Positions 8,223 to 16,747 are shown, counted from the first letter of the stretch. The stretch is 64,000 bases of DNA from Symbiobacterium terraclitae (GCF_017874315.1 NZ_JAGGLG010000007.1:62001-126000); one strand, 5' to 3'. Program-made: numbers and translations. Notes: generated from the letters alone by a model not told the origin.

Positions 8223-8996
8223 ATGGCTGCGGTATCGCTTGGGAACGGTCTGCGCATCTTCTACCGGGAACGTGGCCAGGGAGGGCAGACGGTCCTGCTG
8301 ATCCACGGCAACACCGCCTCTTCGCTCTGGTGGGAGCGGGTGATGGAGCACCTGCCCGGCAGCGTGCGCGTCCTTGCCCCCGACCTCCGGGGCTGCGGCG
8401 ACAGCGACAAGCCGGCGCCCCCGTGGTCCATCGCCGACCTGGCCGAGGACATCTACCAGTTCACGCAGGCCCTCGGGGTCGGGCGCTGCTTCGTCGTGGG
8501 CCACTCGCTGGGCGGCGGGGTCGCCATGCAGCTGGCCGTCGCCCGCCCGGAGCTGGTGGAGCGCCTGGTGCTGATCAACTCGGCGCCCGCCGAGGGGCTG
8601 GTGACGCCGCCCGAGCGGTACGCGCAGCTGGAGGCGGCCGTGCAGATGCCCGAGCTGCTGAAGGCGGCGCTCGGCATGATGATGCCCACCGCCCCCCAGG
8701 ACGAGTTCTACCGCGCCGTGCTGGAGGAGTCTGTCACCAAGTCCGCCGGCGCCCTGATCCCCAACGGGCGTGCGCTGGACGTGATGAACCTGGTGGAGCA
8801 GGTGGCCGGGCTCCGGGTGCCCACCCTCATCATCTACGGGCAGAAGGACGGCCTGGTCACGCTGGACATGATGGAGCGGACCCGGGACCAGATCCCCGGC
8901 GCCCAGCTGGAGCTCTGGCCGGACGTCGGCCACTCCGCCCCGGTCGAGGCGCCGGAGCGGCTGGCGAAGCGGCTGGTGGAGTTCTTCGGCATCTGA
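8223..8996 (+). CDS. alpha/beta-fold hydrolase
   Basis: A 257-aa cytosolic serine hydrolase. It has the oxyanion loop LIHGNTASS, nucleophile elbow GHSLGG, acid residue in YGQKDG and catalytic His in VGHSAPVE. The start is ATG 8223, preceded by GGGAGG; an in-frame ATG at 8208 lies upstream of that site. The family covers esterases, lactonases and C-C hydrolases, and the substrate cannot be read from sequence. The last 19 codons and the terminator have a diverged copy near 12211, inside the repeat region downstream of dinG. Confidence 0.85.
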   Translation: MAAVSLGNGLRIFYRERGQGGQTVLLIHGNTASSLWWERVMEHLPGSVRVLAPDLRGCGDSDKPAPPWSIADLAEDIYQFTQALGVGRCFVVGHSLGGGVAMQLAVARPELVERLVLINSAPAEGLVTPPERYAQLEAAVQMPELLKAALGMMMPTAPQDEFYRAVLEESVTKSAGALIPNGRALDVMNLVEQVAGLRVPTLIIYGQKDGLVTLDMMERTRDQIPGAQLELWPDVGHSAPVEAPERLAKRLVEFFGI

Positions 8997-9012
8997 CGTG
9001 GAGGAAATGCGG

Positions 9013-9042
9013 GAGGAGCACCCCGGCGTGGGTGCTCCTCGC
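9013..9042 (+). terminator. rho-independent terminator
   Basis: Stem GAGGAGCACC / GGGTGCTCCTC with a short GC loop, ending GCTTC, 16 bp after the hydrolase stop. A similar hairpin follows the partial copy of this gene near 12285. Confidence 0.8.
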
Positions 9043-9098
9043 TTCATGACGACGGGTGCATGGCTGATGGTGCGGCGCCTCACCAGGAGCCGGCCCGC

Positions 9099-11102
9099 TC
9101 ATCGCCGCCCATCCCGGCAGAACGCCGCGATCCGCTGGAGGTCCGCGGTGACTTCCGCCCCCTCCGGCAGGGCGTCTGCTACAAGATCCCGCCAGGGGTG
9201 CCGCAGGTAAGAGAGGTCGAGCAGGGCCAGCACGCCCCGGTCCTGCGCGGTGCGGATCAGGCGCCCGGCCCCCTGCTTCAGCCTGATGAGCATCTCCGGA
9301 AGGTCGACCGCCAGGAAGGGATCCTCGCCCCGCGCCTGTGCCTGCTCCCGCCGCTCCCGGATCAGCGGGTCATGGGCCGGGAAGGGCAGGCGGGGAATGA
9401 CCACGCAGGAGAGCGACTCGCCGGGGACGTCAACGCCCTCCCAGAAGGTCACCCCCACCAGGACCGAGGACGCGTCCTTCCGGAACTGCGTCAGCATGGC
9501 GCCCCGCTCGCCGTCGCCCTCGAAGAGGATCCGCCAGGGGAGTCCGGCCGAGGTCAGCGACCGGCGGTACCGCTCCAGGTCTGCCCGGCTGTTCAGGAGC
9601 ACCAGCGCCCGTCCCCGCATGGCCTCGATGATCTTCACGGTCTCGGCGACGTCATCGGCCTCCTCCGCCGGGCGGTAGACCAGCACCTGCTCCGCCAGGT
9701 TGAACGGTACGCCCACCCGGGAAGTCCCGTACCGGTTGATCTGCAGCACACGGGCCATGTAGGCCGGCTCCAGCGTCGCCGAGGAGAAGAGGACCGGCGT
9801 CCCGGTGGAAAGGGTCTGCTCGCCGTACAGCGGGAGGGGGCGGCGGGGCACCACCCACATGTCCTCTCCCTCCAGCCATGGCAAGGAGTCGGGTTCCCTG
9901 AGCATCGACAGCGCTGCGAGCAGGTCGTCGAGCCAGGCCTGGTACGCCCGAATCGTCACCTCGCTCTCCAGTCCCTCGTTCATCGTCTCCTCGGTGGCCA
10001 GCTCGTCCTGCAGCTGCTCCACCGCCGTCACGAGGCCGTCCACCGCCTCCATCACCGATCCCGCGCGGGGGATGGTGCGCTTCCCCTCCTCCGGTCCGAC
10101 CGCGGCCGCAACGCTGTCCAGGAGCCGCCGTCCCGCCTCGCGGACCTGTGCGACCACCACGTCCGCCAGCCGCTCGTAGCGGCGCTGCAGCGACGAGCCC
10201 CGGGCGCGCTTCCTGGCGTAGCCGGCGATCAGGTCGAGGGTCTGGGCCAGCCGCCTGCGGCTCACCACGTGGCCCTGGGCCCGCTGCCAAGTCTCGGGCC
10301 AGTGGTGGGCCTCGTCCAGCACCACCGCCGAGTACGCGGGGAGCAGCGGCAGATGACCGGTGGCCAGCCGCTCGGCCCGGGTGAGCAGGTCGGCTGCGAA
10401 GAGCCGGTGGTCCGTCACGATCAGGTCGGTCGCCGCCCGGCAGCGCTGGCGGGCGGCTGACACGTGGCAGGTGGCCCGCATGCGGCAGGCGTCGCAGGGA
10501 AGAGAGGGGTCCCAGCTCACCTGGTCCCAGAGCTCGTCGGGCGTGCGGGGCACCTCCGACCGGGCGCCGGTCTTCGTCTTGCGGGCCCAGCTGTGCAGCG
10601 CCTTCCAGCCCTTGGGGCGGTGGAGGAACAGGGCGTCCGCCTTGCGCCGGCAGACGTACTCCCCGGGTTCGGTGGCGAGTCGGGCGTCGATTCCCAGCCC
10701 CAGCAGCCGGGAGAGCGCCTGGATGTCCCCCTGCGGACCGATCAACTGTGCCTGGAGGACCTTCGAGGAGGTGGCCACCACGACCGGTCTGCCCTGGAAC
10801 CGTGCGTAGCAGACGGCGGGCAGCAGGTAGGCGAAGGTCTTGCCGGTCCCCGAACCGGCCTCGGCAAACAGGGGCTGCCCCTCTGCGAGCGCCCTGGCCA
10901 TGCGGAAGGCGGTGTAGATCTGCTCTTCGCGCACCTCGTAACCGTGCCCGGGCAGTTGCTCGTAGAAGACCTGGCCCAGCCAGTTGGTAAGCCCCTGGCT
11001 GAACTCCGCCCGGTTGCGCGCCTTGAAGGGGAGGTTGGTCCAGCTGAGCCGCAAAGGGGGTCCCTCCTCGTCCGAGAGTGTGCCAGCCTGCCCAGTGTAC
11101 AT
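9099..11102 (-). CDS. dinG: DinG/XPD-family ATP-dependent DNA helicase
   Basis: A superfamily 2 helicase of the Rad3/XPD/DinG group, a 5'-3' DNA helicase linked to repair and removal of R-loops or G4 structures. Walker A AEAGSGTGKT is near residue 80 and the DEAH box is VVLDEAHHW. Four Cys that could bind an Fe-S cluster lie between them (EYVCRRK, then CDACRMRATC). C-terminal helicase motifs include FWEGVDVPG and QGAGRLIRT. About 667 aa, close to the family norm. ATG 11102 has its purine run almost abutting it. A TTG at 11054 lies behind GAGGAGGG with good spacing and may be the real start. It is transcribed alone, away from the repeat region. Confidence 0.88.
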   Translation of the reverse strand: MYTGQAGTLSDEEGPPLRLSWTNLPFKARNRAEFSQGLTNWLGQVFYEQLPGHGYEVREEQIYTAFRMARALAEGQPLFAEAGSGTGKTFAYLLPAVCYARFQGRPVVVATSSKVLQAQLIGPQGDIQALSRLLGLGIDARLATEPGEYVCRRKADALFLHRPKGWKALHSWARKTKTGARSEVPRTPDELWDQVSWDPSLPCDACRMRATCHVSAARQRCRAATDLIVTDHRLFAADLLTRAERLATGHLPLLPAYSAVVLDEAHHWPETWQRAQGHVVSRRRLAQTLDLIAGYARKRARGSSLQRRYERLADVVVAQVREAGRRLLDSVAAAVGPEEGKRTIPRAGSVMEAVDGLVTAVEQLQDELATEETMNEGLESEVTIRAYQAWLDDLLAALSMLREPDSLPWLEGEDMWVVPRRPLPLYGEQTLSTGTPVLFSSATLEPAYMARVLQINRYGTSRVGVPFNLAEQVLVYRPAEEADDVAETVKIIEAMRGRALVLLNSRADLERYRRSLTSAGLPWRILFEGDGERGAMLTQFRKDASSVLVGVTFWEGVDVPGESLSCVVIPRLPFPAHDPLIRERREQAQARGEDPFLAVDLPEMLIRLKQGAGRLIRTAQDRGVLALLDLSYLRHPWRDLVADALPEGAEVTADLQRIAAFCRDGRR

Positions 11103-11145
11103 TCCCCCTCTGCGGCCCTCCAGTCTCGTAATTTCTGCAGTTTCG

Positions 11146-11154
11146 TGGTATAAT
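11146..11154 (+). promoter_or_regulatory. extended -10 promoter
   Basis: TGGTATAAT is a perfect TGn-TATAAT extended -10. The -35 position (TCGTAA) is weak. It points rightwards into the gene-less repeat region, so a transcript would begin near 11161. Confidence 0.6.
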
Positions 11155-11160
11155 GTTGGT

Positions 11161-11302
11161 GGAGCGAGAGGTCGAGTTACTGCCTCACCACCCCGGCGGA
11201 GGTGACCGGGCCGTTGTCGTCCAGTGGCCGGTTATCTCAGCGTGGGGATCGGCGGCATGGGCGAGCAATACGAGAGCGGAGCACCCTGAGGGGTGCTCTT
11301 CG
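11161..11302 (+). ncRNA. candidate short non-coding RNA between promoter and terminator
   Basis: Between the extended -10 box and a terminator hairpin (GAGCACCC / GGGTGCTC, 11278-11297, then TTCGTCTTCC) lie about 140 nt with several short complementary tracts (for example CTCACC / GGTGA and CCGGGCC / GGCCGG). No frame combines a good start with coding character. I could not match it to 6S, SRP, RNase P or tmRNA signatures. An independent small RNA or the leader of the repeat array are both possible. Confidence 0.35.
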
Positions 11303-11372
11303 TCTTCCTCACGATCCCTTCCAGCCCGTCCCCCCGGGTTCTCCTCCAGGGGCCACACAGTCTCTGTTCAAC

Positions 11373-12912
11373 TACCCCGCAGGGTATCCAAAGCTTAGGT
11401 TGGGGCCTCCGGCCCGACCGCAACGATCAGGAGATCAGCCCCCCGTATTGGTAAGGAAATGAGCCTGCCCCTTCACCCAGCGTGGCTCATCTCCTTGCCG
11501 TTCACGTTTCAACTACCTCCCCGTCGCCTTCAGCCCGGCCTCCCGACCGGCCTCAAGGGGGCCTGTCAGCCTTTTCAGCTACCCCGTCGGGTATCCAACA
11601 ACACGGTTGTGGCCTCCAGCCCGGCTGCAATGGCAAGGATTTGAGCCACCCCCTCCACCCAGCGTGGCTCAAATCCTTGCCGTTCACCGTTCAACTACCT
11701 CCCTGTCGCTTTCTGCCCGCCCTCGCGACCCGCCTTAAAGGGGCCTGTCAGCCTGTTCAGTTACCCCGTCGGGTATCCAACAACACGGTTGTGGCCTCCA
11801 GCCCGGCTGCAATGGCAAGGAATTGAGCCACCCCCTTCACCCAGCGTGGCTCAAATCCTTGCCGTTCACCTTTCAACTACCTCCCCTACGCCTTCAGACC
11901 TCCCTCCCGACCGACCTCAAAGGGGCCTGTCAGCCTGTTCAGCTACCCCGACCGGTATCCAACGACACGGTGGTGGCCTCCAGCCCGGCTGCAATGGCAA
12001 GGAATTGAGCCACCCCCTTTGCCCGGCGTGGCTCATTTCCTTGCCGTTCACCGTTCAACTACCTCGCCATAACCGACTCTGCTCTGGCCGTCATCCACCC
12101 GGCTGCAAGGGTAACCCGATGAGCCACCCCCTCCGCCACCGTGGCTCACAGCGTTACCATCCACGTGTCTACAACACGGTTACCCCTGCTCGCCGACCCT
12201 GCACCTGCTCCGCCACTCCGCCCCGGTGGAGGCGCCGGAGCGGATGGTGGGGTTTTTCGGGATCTGAGTTGGAGAACATGCACGAGGAGCACCCGGTTGG
12301 TCGGTGCTCCCATCTGCAACCGGGACATGGGGTCGGGGCTCGGGCAGTTCGTCGCGTTCTGCACCCGGGAGGCCGGGGCATGTCATTGCCGAACCGCCAG
12401 CCGCTAGTTCGCCGACCTGTGATCGAACAGTGCACTGGGGCCTGCGCCGCTGCTGCCGCCGAGTTCCGGACCGCAACTGAAAACGGATGAGCCACCGTCG
12501 CGCCCGCCCTGGCTCACCCGCTTTCACTTCATGTCTTAAGGAACACCGACCTGTGGCGCCTGGTTGCTCGCCTGCACCAGCGGCCTCGTCGATACGCCTT
12601 CTTGACCCGACCGGGTGATACCCCGCAGGGTATCAACTACCGCCGTTTCTGGCCAGGAGGCGACCACAACTGAAAGCGGATGAGCCACCGTCTCATCCGG
12701 TGTGGCTCATCCCCTTTCACTTGATGTCTCACAGATCACCGACCTGTAGCGCCTGGTCGGTCGCCGGCACCGGAGACCTCGTCCATACGCCTTCTTGCAC
12801 AGACCGAAAGATACCCCTCCAGGTATGTCTCCCTCCGTTCCCGCCCACAACCGGACCCGCAACTGAAAACGGATGAGCCACCGTCGCACCCGCGGTGGCT
12901 CACCGGCTTTCA
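11373..12912 (+). repeat. array of paired-hairpin repeat elements (two families, ~180 and ~193 bp period)
   Basis: Eight large hairpins start at about 11450, 11632, 11814, 11996, 12110, 12479, 12672 and 12864. Each is ~50 nt with core TGAGCCAC / GTGGCTCA. Six short hairpins of the type TACCCCG-yn-GGGTA start at 11373, 11580, 11762, 11944, 12619 and 12812. In five of the six pairs the short hairpin begins 52-53 nt before the large one. Outer stems change in a compensatory way (GGCAAGG/CCTTGCC, GGTAAC/GTTACC, GAAA/TTTC), which suggests selection for RNA or DNA secondary structure. Family A units have period ~182 and family B ~193. A gene tail interrupts the array at 12211. No intact ORF is evident. 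Confidence 0.85.
12211..12309 (+). pseudogene. duplicated 3' end and terminator of the alpha/beta hydrolase gene
   Basis: Codons 12211-12267 read RHSAPVEAPERMVGFFGI-stop, matching the end of the hydrolase at 8223-8996 (GHSAPVEAPERLAKR...EFFGI). Similar downstream DNA and a hairpin (GAGCACC...GGTGCTC, 12285-12309) follow. The rest of the gene is absent. This is a partial duplication or the remains of a second hydrolase gene. Confidence 0.75.
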
Positions 12913-12948
12913 CTTGGTGAGCGGCGCGGCCCAGGGCCACCGTGAAAC

Positions 12949-13107
12949 CCGGTCCCCGTGGACGGAACGGACGCGACCGGCTTCATCCTTCAGGAAGCGG
13001 GCTATGAGCGGATCGACCTGGCTCGGGAAGACGGGACCGACGCCGGCGCCGGAACGCGGGTGTACACCCGGCAGGAAAATTACCGGTGCCGCGTTCCCAT
13101 CCGCTGA
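12949..13107 (+). pseudogene. C-terminal fragment of an unidentified gene
   Basis: An open frame from just after a stop at 12943 to TGA 13105-13107 encodes PVPVDGTDATGFILQEAGY, ERIDLAREDGTDAGAG and ends VYTRQENYRCRVPIR. It has no start codon at its left end, where a family B repeat ends. A strong terminator follows, as expected after a real gene. I do not recognise the family. Confidence 0.4.
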
Positions 13108-13118
13108 TCTCCAACGCG

Positions 13119-13168
13119 CGAACGAGGACCTGCTCCTCCATCCGGACGAGCGGGTCCTCGTTCGTTTT
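13119..13168 (+). terminator. strong rho-independent terminator
   Basis: A 12-bp stem CGAACGAGGACC / GGTCCTCGTTCG is followed directly by TTTT. It closes the fragment at 12949-13107. Confidence 0.85.
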
Positions 13169-13271
13169 GGTAACTCCCGTGTGACAGCACGGTTACTCAC
13201 GCCCTCTAGGTTGGAACCAACAGCAACACGCTGCCCAACCCACAACACGCGCTCGCTGTGAGGTGCAGCCC

Positions 13272-14324
13272 ATGACCAAGACTCAACCCCACGTCGGTGT
13301 GGTCAGCACCGGCATCTACATCCCGGATCGCTTCATGACCGCAGAGGAGATCGCAGCCCGGTCGGGGGTGCCGCTGGACGTGGTGAAGCGCAAGATGGGG
13401 ATCCTGCGCAAGCCCCTGCCCGGCCCGGACGACGGCACGGCCGCCATGGGCATCCGGGCTGCACAGCAGTGCATCGAACGGGCCGGCATCGACCCGGAGA
13501 GCATCGACCTGGTGATCTACATCGGCGAGGAGTACAAGGAGTACCTCCTCTGGACGGCCGGCATCAAGACGGCCCACGCCGTGGGCGCCACCCGCGCCTG
13601 GGCCTTCGATACGCAGCTGCGGTGCGGCACCTGGGTGTTGGGCATGAAGCTCGCCCAGGCCCTGATGCTGAGCGACGAGGGCGTCAACACCGTGCTGCTG
13701 GCCGGCGGCTACCGCAACGTGGACTACATCAACTACGCCAACCCCCGGGTCTCCTTCATGTACAACCTCGGGGCCGGCGGCGGCGCCATGCTGCTCAAGA
13801 AGAACTACGGCCGCAACCGGGTGCTGGGCTCGGACATCATCGTGGACGGCTCGCTCTCCGAGACGGTCGGCGTGCGGGGCGGCGGTACCCTGGCCGGCCT
13901 GCACAACCACGACGATTCCCTCTACCAGCTGGACGTGTTCGACGTGGACGGCATGAAGTCCCGGCTCAACGCCGTGTCGACGCAGCGGTGGGTCGACGTG
14001 GTCTCCCGGGCCTGCGCCCGGGGCGGCTACACGACCCGGGACATCGACTACTTGGCGATCCTCCACATGAAGCGCTCGGCCCACGAGGGCCTGATCCGCG
14101 AGCTGGGCATCCCCGTCGAGCGGGCCATCTACCTGGAGGAGTACGGCCACATCGGCCAGATCGACCAGATCCTCTCCATCCACCTGGCCCTGGAGCGGGG
14201 GCTGATCAAGGACGGCGACCTGGTGGTGGGCGTCAGCGCGGGCATCGGCTATGCCTGGGGCGCCACCGCCATTGAGTGGGGGCCTGTGGGAGCCCGTCAG
14301 GCGAACGATCACAGTGCCGGGTGA
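13272..14324 (+). CDS. KAS III/FabH-like thiolase-fold condensing enzyme
   Basis: A 350-aa thiolase-superfamily protein resembling 3-oxoacyl-ACP synthase III. The nucleophile Cys lies in DTQLRCGTW (about residue 118). The His position is in ILHMKRSAHE, and the third catalytic region is EEYGHIGQIDQ where FabH has a GNTSAAS-type Asn loop. Replacement of that Asn loop and the KRSAH segment make a housekeeping FabH role unlikely. It may make or cleave a 3-ketoacyl thioester in the degradation cluster that follows. ATG 13272 follows GAGGTG at good spacing. It is separated from the next genes by a 47-bp repeat array. Confidence 0.75.
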   Translation: MTKTQPHVGVVSTGIYIPDRFMTAEEIAARSGVPLDVVKRKMGILRKPLPGPDDGTAAMGIRAAQQCIERAGIDPESIDLVIYIGEEYKEYLLWTAGIKTAHAVGATRAWAFDTQLRCGTWVLGMKLAQALMLSDEGVNTVLLAGGYRNVDYINYANPRVSFMYNLGAGGGAMLLKKNYGRNRVLGSDIIVDGSLSETVGVRGGGTLAGLHNHDDSLYQLDVFDVDGMKSRLNAVSTQRWVDVVSRACARGGYTTRDIDYLAILHMKRSAHEGLIRELGIPVERAIYLEEYGHIGQIDQILSIHLALERGLIKDGDLVVGVSAGIGYAWGATAIEWGPVGARQANDHSAG

Positions 14325-14360
14325 ACGGCGGTTGAGCCGCCTGGATGAAGACCGCACCGG

Positions 14361-14870
14361 TCCGTGGCGCACAGCCGGGATACGAGGCCGCAGCGCCGCG
14401 TGAGCGACCCGTAGCGCTCATCCGGGCTACAAGGCGGCTGCGCCGGGTGAGCGACCCGTGGCGCTCAGCCAGGCTACAAGGCCGCAGCGCCGGGTGAGCG
14501 ACCCGTGGCGCTCAGCTTGGTACAAGGCCGCAGCGCCGCGTGAGCGACCCGTGGCGCTCATCCGGGCTACAAGGCGGCAGCGCCGGGTGAGCGACCCGTG
14601 GCGCTCAGCCAGGCTACAAGGCCGCAGCGCCGGGTGAGCGACCCGTGGCGCTCAGCCAGGCTACAAGGCCGCAGCGCCGGGTGAGCGACCAGTGGCGCTC
14701 AGCCAAGCTGCAAGGCCCCAGCGCAGGGTGAGCGACCCGTGGCGCTCAGCTTGGCTACAAGGCCGCAGCGCCCCGTGAGCGACCCGTGGCGCTCAGCCAG
14801 GCTCCAAGGCCGCAGGGCCGGGTGAGCGACCCGTGGCGCTCAGCCGGGCCACAAGTCCGCAGCGCCCGGC
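14361..14870 (+). repeat. 47-bp tandem repeat array (~10 units)
   Basis: TGAGCGACCC recurs at 14401, 14448, 14495, 14541, 14588, 14635, 14682, 14729, 14776 and 14823, a 47-bp period with one 46-bp step. Each unit contains the dyad TGAGCG-n8-CGCTCA and a GCCGCAGCGCC tract. Units are near-identical, with no unique spacers. It fills the gap between the KAS III-like gene and the next hydrolase. Half units lie at both ends. Confidence 0.92.
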
Positions 14871-14937
14871 GACCAGCCCGCGTCACCGCACGAACCAGAC
14901 GAGGGCCGCAGCGGCCCGCGATCGCGAGGTGAACCCG

Positions 14938-15741
14938 ATGCCTGAGATCCGTGCCAACGGCATTTCGCTCCACTACCAGTGGCAGGGCCGGGAGGACGGA
15001 CCCGTCCTGGTCCTCATCAACGGCCTGCTGACCGACCTGAGCAGCTGGAACGGCCACCTGCCCCACCTCACCCCGCACTTCCGCGTGCTCACCTACGACT
15101 GCCGGGGGCAGGGGGGCAGCGCGAAGCCGGACGAGGGGCCCTACACCCCGGCGCTGCACGCCGACGACCTGAAGGGGCTGCTGGACGGGCTGGGCCTCGA
15201 GCGGGTCGCCCTCCTGGGCGTCTCCAGCGGCGCCTGCGTGGCCCTCAGCTTCGCCGCCCGCTGGCCCGAGCGGGTCTCCGCCCTGGTGCTGGCCAACGGC
15301 TACGGCGTCGCCGACACGGCGATGCAGGTGAAGTTGAACTCCTGGCTCCGGGCCATGGAGGCCGGCGGCGGGCCCCTGCGCTTCGACGTCTCCGTCGCCT
15401 GGATCTGGGGAGCCTCCTTCCTCAACGCCCACTACGAGGCGCTGAAGCCCTGGCGGGAGAAGGGCACCGCCCTGCCCGCCCACGCCGTGCTCCACCTCAT
15501 CCGGGGCGCGATGGAGCACGACGTGATGGGTGAGGCGCACCGGATCACCTGCCCCACGCTCCTGATGACCGGCGACGAGGACGTGCTCACCCCGCTCAGC
15601 TACAGCGAGGCGCTGCAGAAGCGCATCCCGCACAGCCGGATCGCCGTGCTGCGGCAGGCCGGCCACTGCATGTTCCTGGAGCAGGTGGACAGCTTCGCCC
15701 GCACCGCCGTGGACTTCCTGCGCCAGGCGCTGCCGGCGTGA
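14938..15741 (+). CDS. alpha/beta-fold hydrolase of the acyl-utilisation cluster
   Basis: A 267-aa hydrolase. It has oxyanion strand LINGLLTDLSSW, nucleophile elbow GVSSGA, acid in GDEDVLTP and His in GHCMFLE. The fold is that of carboxylesterases, 3-oxoadipate enol-lactonases and thioesterases. GAGGTGAA precedes ATG 14938; the frame is open further upstream into the 47-bp repeat, but that part is not protein-like. A thioester, ester or lactone substrate linked to the neighbouring SDR and thiolase is likely. It is not close in sequence to the 8223 hydrolase. Confidence 0.82.
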   Translation: MPEIRANGISLHYQWQGREDGPVLVLINGLLTDLSSWNGHLPHLTPHFRVLTYDCRGQGGSAKPDEGPYTPALHADDLKGLLDGLGLERVALLGVSSGACVALSFAARWPERVSALVLANGYGVADTAMQVKLNSWLRAMEAGGGPLRFDVSVAWIWGASFLNAHYEALKPWREKGTALPAHAVLHLIRGAMEHDVMGEAHRITCPTLLMTGDEDVLTPLSYSEALQKRIPHSRIAVLRQAGHCMFLEQVDSFARTAVDFLRQALPA

Positions 15742-15758
15742 CCGGGAGGCAGAGCATC

Positions 15759-15962
15759 GTGACCGAACAGCCGCTGATCGCTTCCTTCGTGGTTCGCCTC
15801 CTGCGGGTGGAGGGGACACGTCCGGGCCCGAACGGGCCCCCCCTCCGGGTGCTCGTGCGCCACGTGCAGACCGGGCAGGAAATGCGCTGCCTCCGGCTGG
15901 AGGACGCCATGGCCTTCATGGAGCACTGCCTACAGCTTCCGCGCAAGGCGGAGAGCGAGTAA
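15759..15962 (+). CDS. small protein of unknown function (67 aa) in acyl-utilisation operon
   Basis: GTG 15759 follows GGGAGG and starts 18 bp after the hydrolase stop. The product begins MTEQPLIASFVVRLLRVEG and has a basic middle (RVLVRHVQTG) and an amphipathic end (RLEDAMAFMEHCL). It has no membrane segment or signal peptide. Tight spacing on both sides places it in the operon with the hydrolase and the SDR. I do not recognise the family; the RVLVRHVQTGQ region suggests a small beta-sheet domain. Confidence 0.6.
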   Translation: MTEQPLIASFVVRLLRVEGTRPGPNGPPLRVLVRHVQTGQEMRCLRLEDAMAFMEHCLQLPRKAESE

Positions 15963-15985
15963 CGAGAGCAGAGGTGTTGCTGGAA

Positions 15986-16726
15986 ATGGAACGGGAACTC
16001 ACCGGCAAGGTCGCCCTGGTCACCGGGGCAGCCCGCGGCCTGGGGCGGGCCATCGCACTGGAGCTGGCATCCAGGGGCGCGGACGTGATCATCAACGACA
16101 TCCCGGACATGGCCGGGGTCGCGGCGGAGACGGTGGCGGCGGCGGAGGCCCTGGGCGTGAAGGCCCGCTTCTACCCGGCCTTCGTCAACGACGAGGAGCA
16201 GGTCAGCCGCATGGCCGCCGAGGTGGGTCAGGTCGACATCCTGGTCAACAACGCCGGCGTCAACCGCGACGGCACCATGAAGAAGTCCCGCAAGGCCGAC
16301 TGGGACTTCGTGATCGACGTGAACCTCACCGGGGTCTTCCTCTGCACCCGGGCCTTCACCCCCGCCATGCGGGAGCGGCGCTGGGGCCGGGTGATCAACA
16401 TCGCCTCCTACGTGGGCCGCACCGGCGTCTTCGGCACGCCGTACTACGCCGCCTCCAAGGCCGGCGTCATCGGGCTGACCAAGGAGGTCGCGGTCGAGAT
16501 GGCCCGCCACGGCGTCACGGTCAACGCCCTGGCGCCCGGCTACATCATGACCGACATGATGATGGGCTACCCCGAGGAGCAGCGGGCGAAGATCACCGCC
16601 ACCATCCCGTGCGGCTACTGGGCCAAGCCGGAGGACATCGCCTACTGGGCGGGCGTCCTGGCCTCGCCCCGGGCCCACTACATGACCGGTGCGGTGATCG
16701 ACTGCAACGGCGGCGTCTGGATGTAA
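15986..16726 (+). CDS. short-chain dehydrogenase/reductase, FabG-like
   Basis: An NAD(P)-dependent SDR of 246 aa. It has cofactor motif TGAARGLG near residue 12, NNAG near 86, and the catalytic Ser/Tyr/Lys set in IASYV and YYAASK. LAPGYI-MTDM follows, as in 3-oxoacyl-(ACP/CoA) reductases. In this setting it would reduce or oxidise a 3-hydroxyacyl/3-oxoacyl thioester next to the thiolase. I chose ATG 15986, with GAGGTG 9 nt upstream; a GTG at 15974 is an alternative. 21 bp separate it from the thiolase. Confidence 0.88.
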   Translation: MERELTGKVALVTGAARGLGRAIALELASRGADVIINDIPDMAGVAAETVAAAEALGVKARFYPAFVNDEEQVSRMAAEVGQVDILVNNAGVNRDGTMKKSRKADWDFVIDVNLTGVFLCTRAFTPAMRERRWGRVINIASYVGRTGVFGTPYYAASKAGVIGLTKEVAVEMARHGVTVNALAPGYIMTDMMMGYPEEQRAKITATIPCGYWAKPEDIAYWAGVLASPRAHYMTGAVIDCNGGVWM

Positions 16727-16747
16727 CCCCCGGGGAGGGAGAAACCC

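Noticed and set aside
11459-12490. Several overlapping plus-strand ORFs encoding repeated Pro/Leu-rich peptides
   Set aside because: They arise from the hairpin repeats, have no ribosome-binding sites, and the frame is not conserved between units.
11373-12912. CRISPR or tandem tRNA-like array
   Set aside because: Spacing of ~180-194 bp, hairpins without spacer diversity, and no cloverleaf or CCA-type ends.
14361-14870. Possible CRISPR array
   Set aside because: Units are near-identical over the full 47 bp with no variable spacers, and no cas genes are present in the window.
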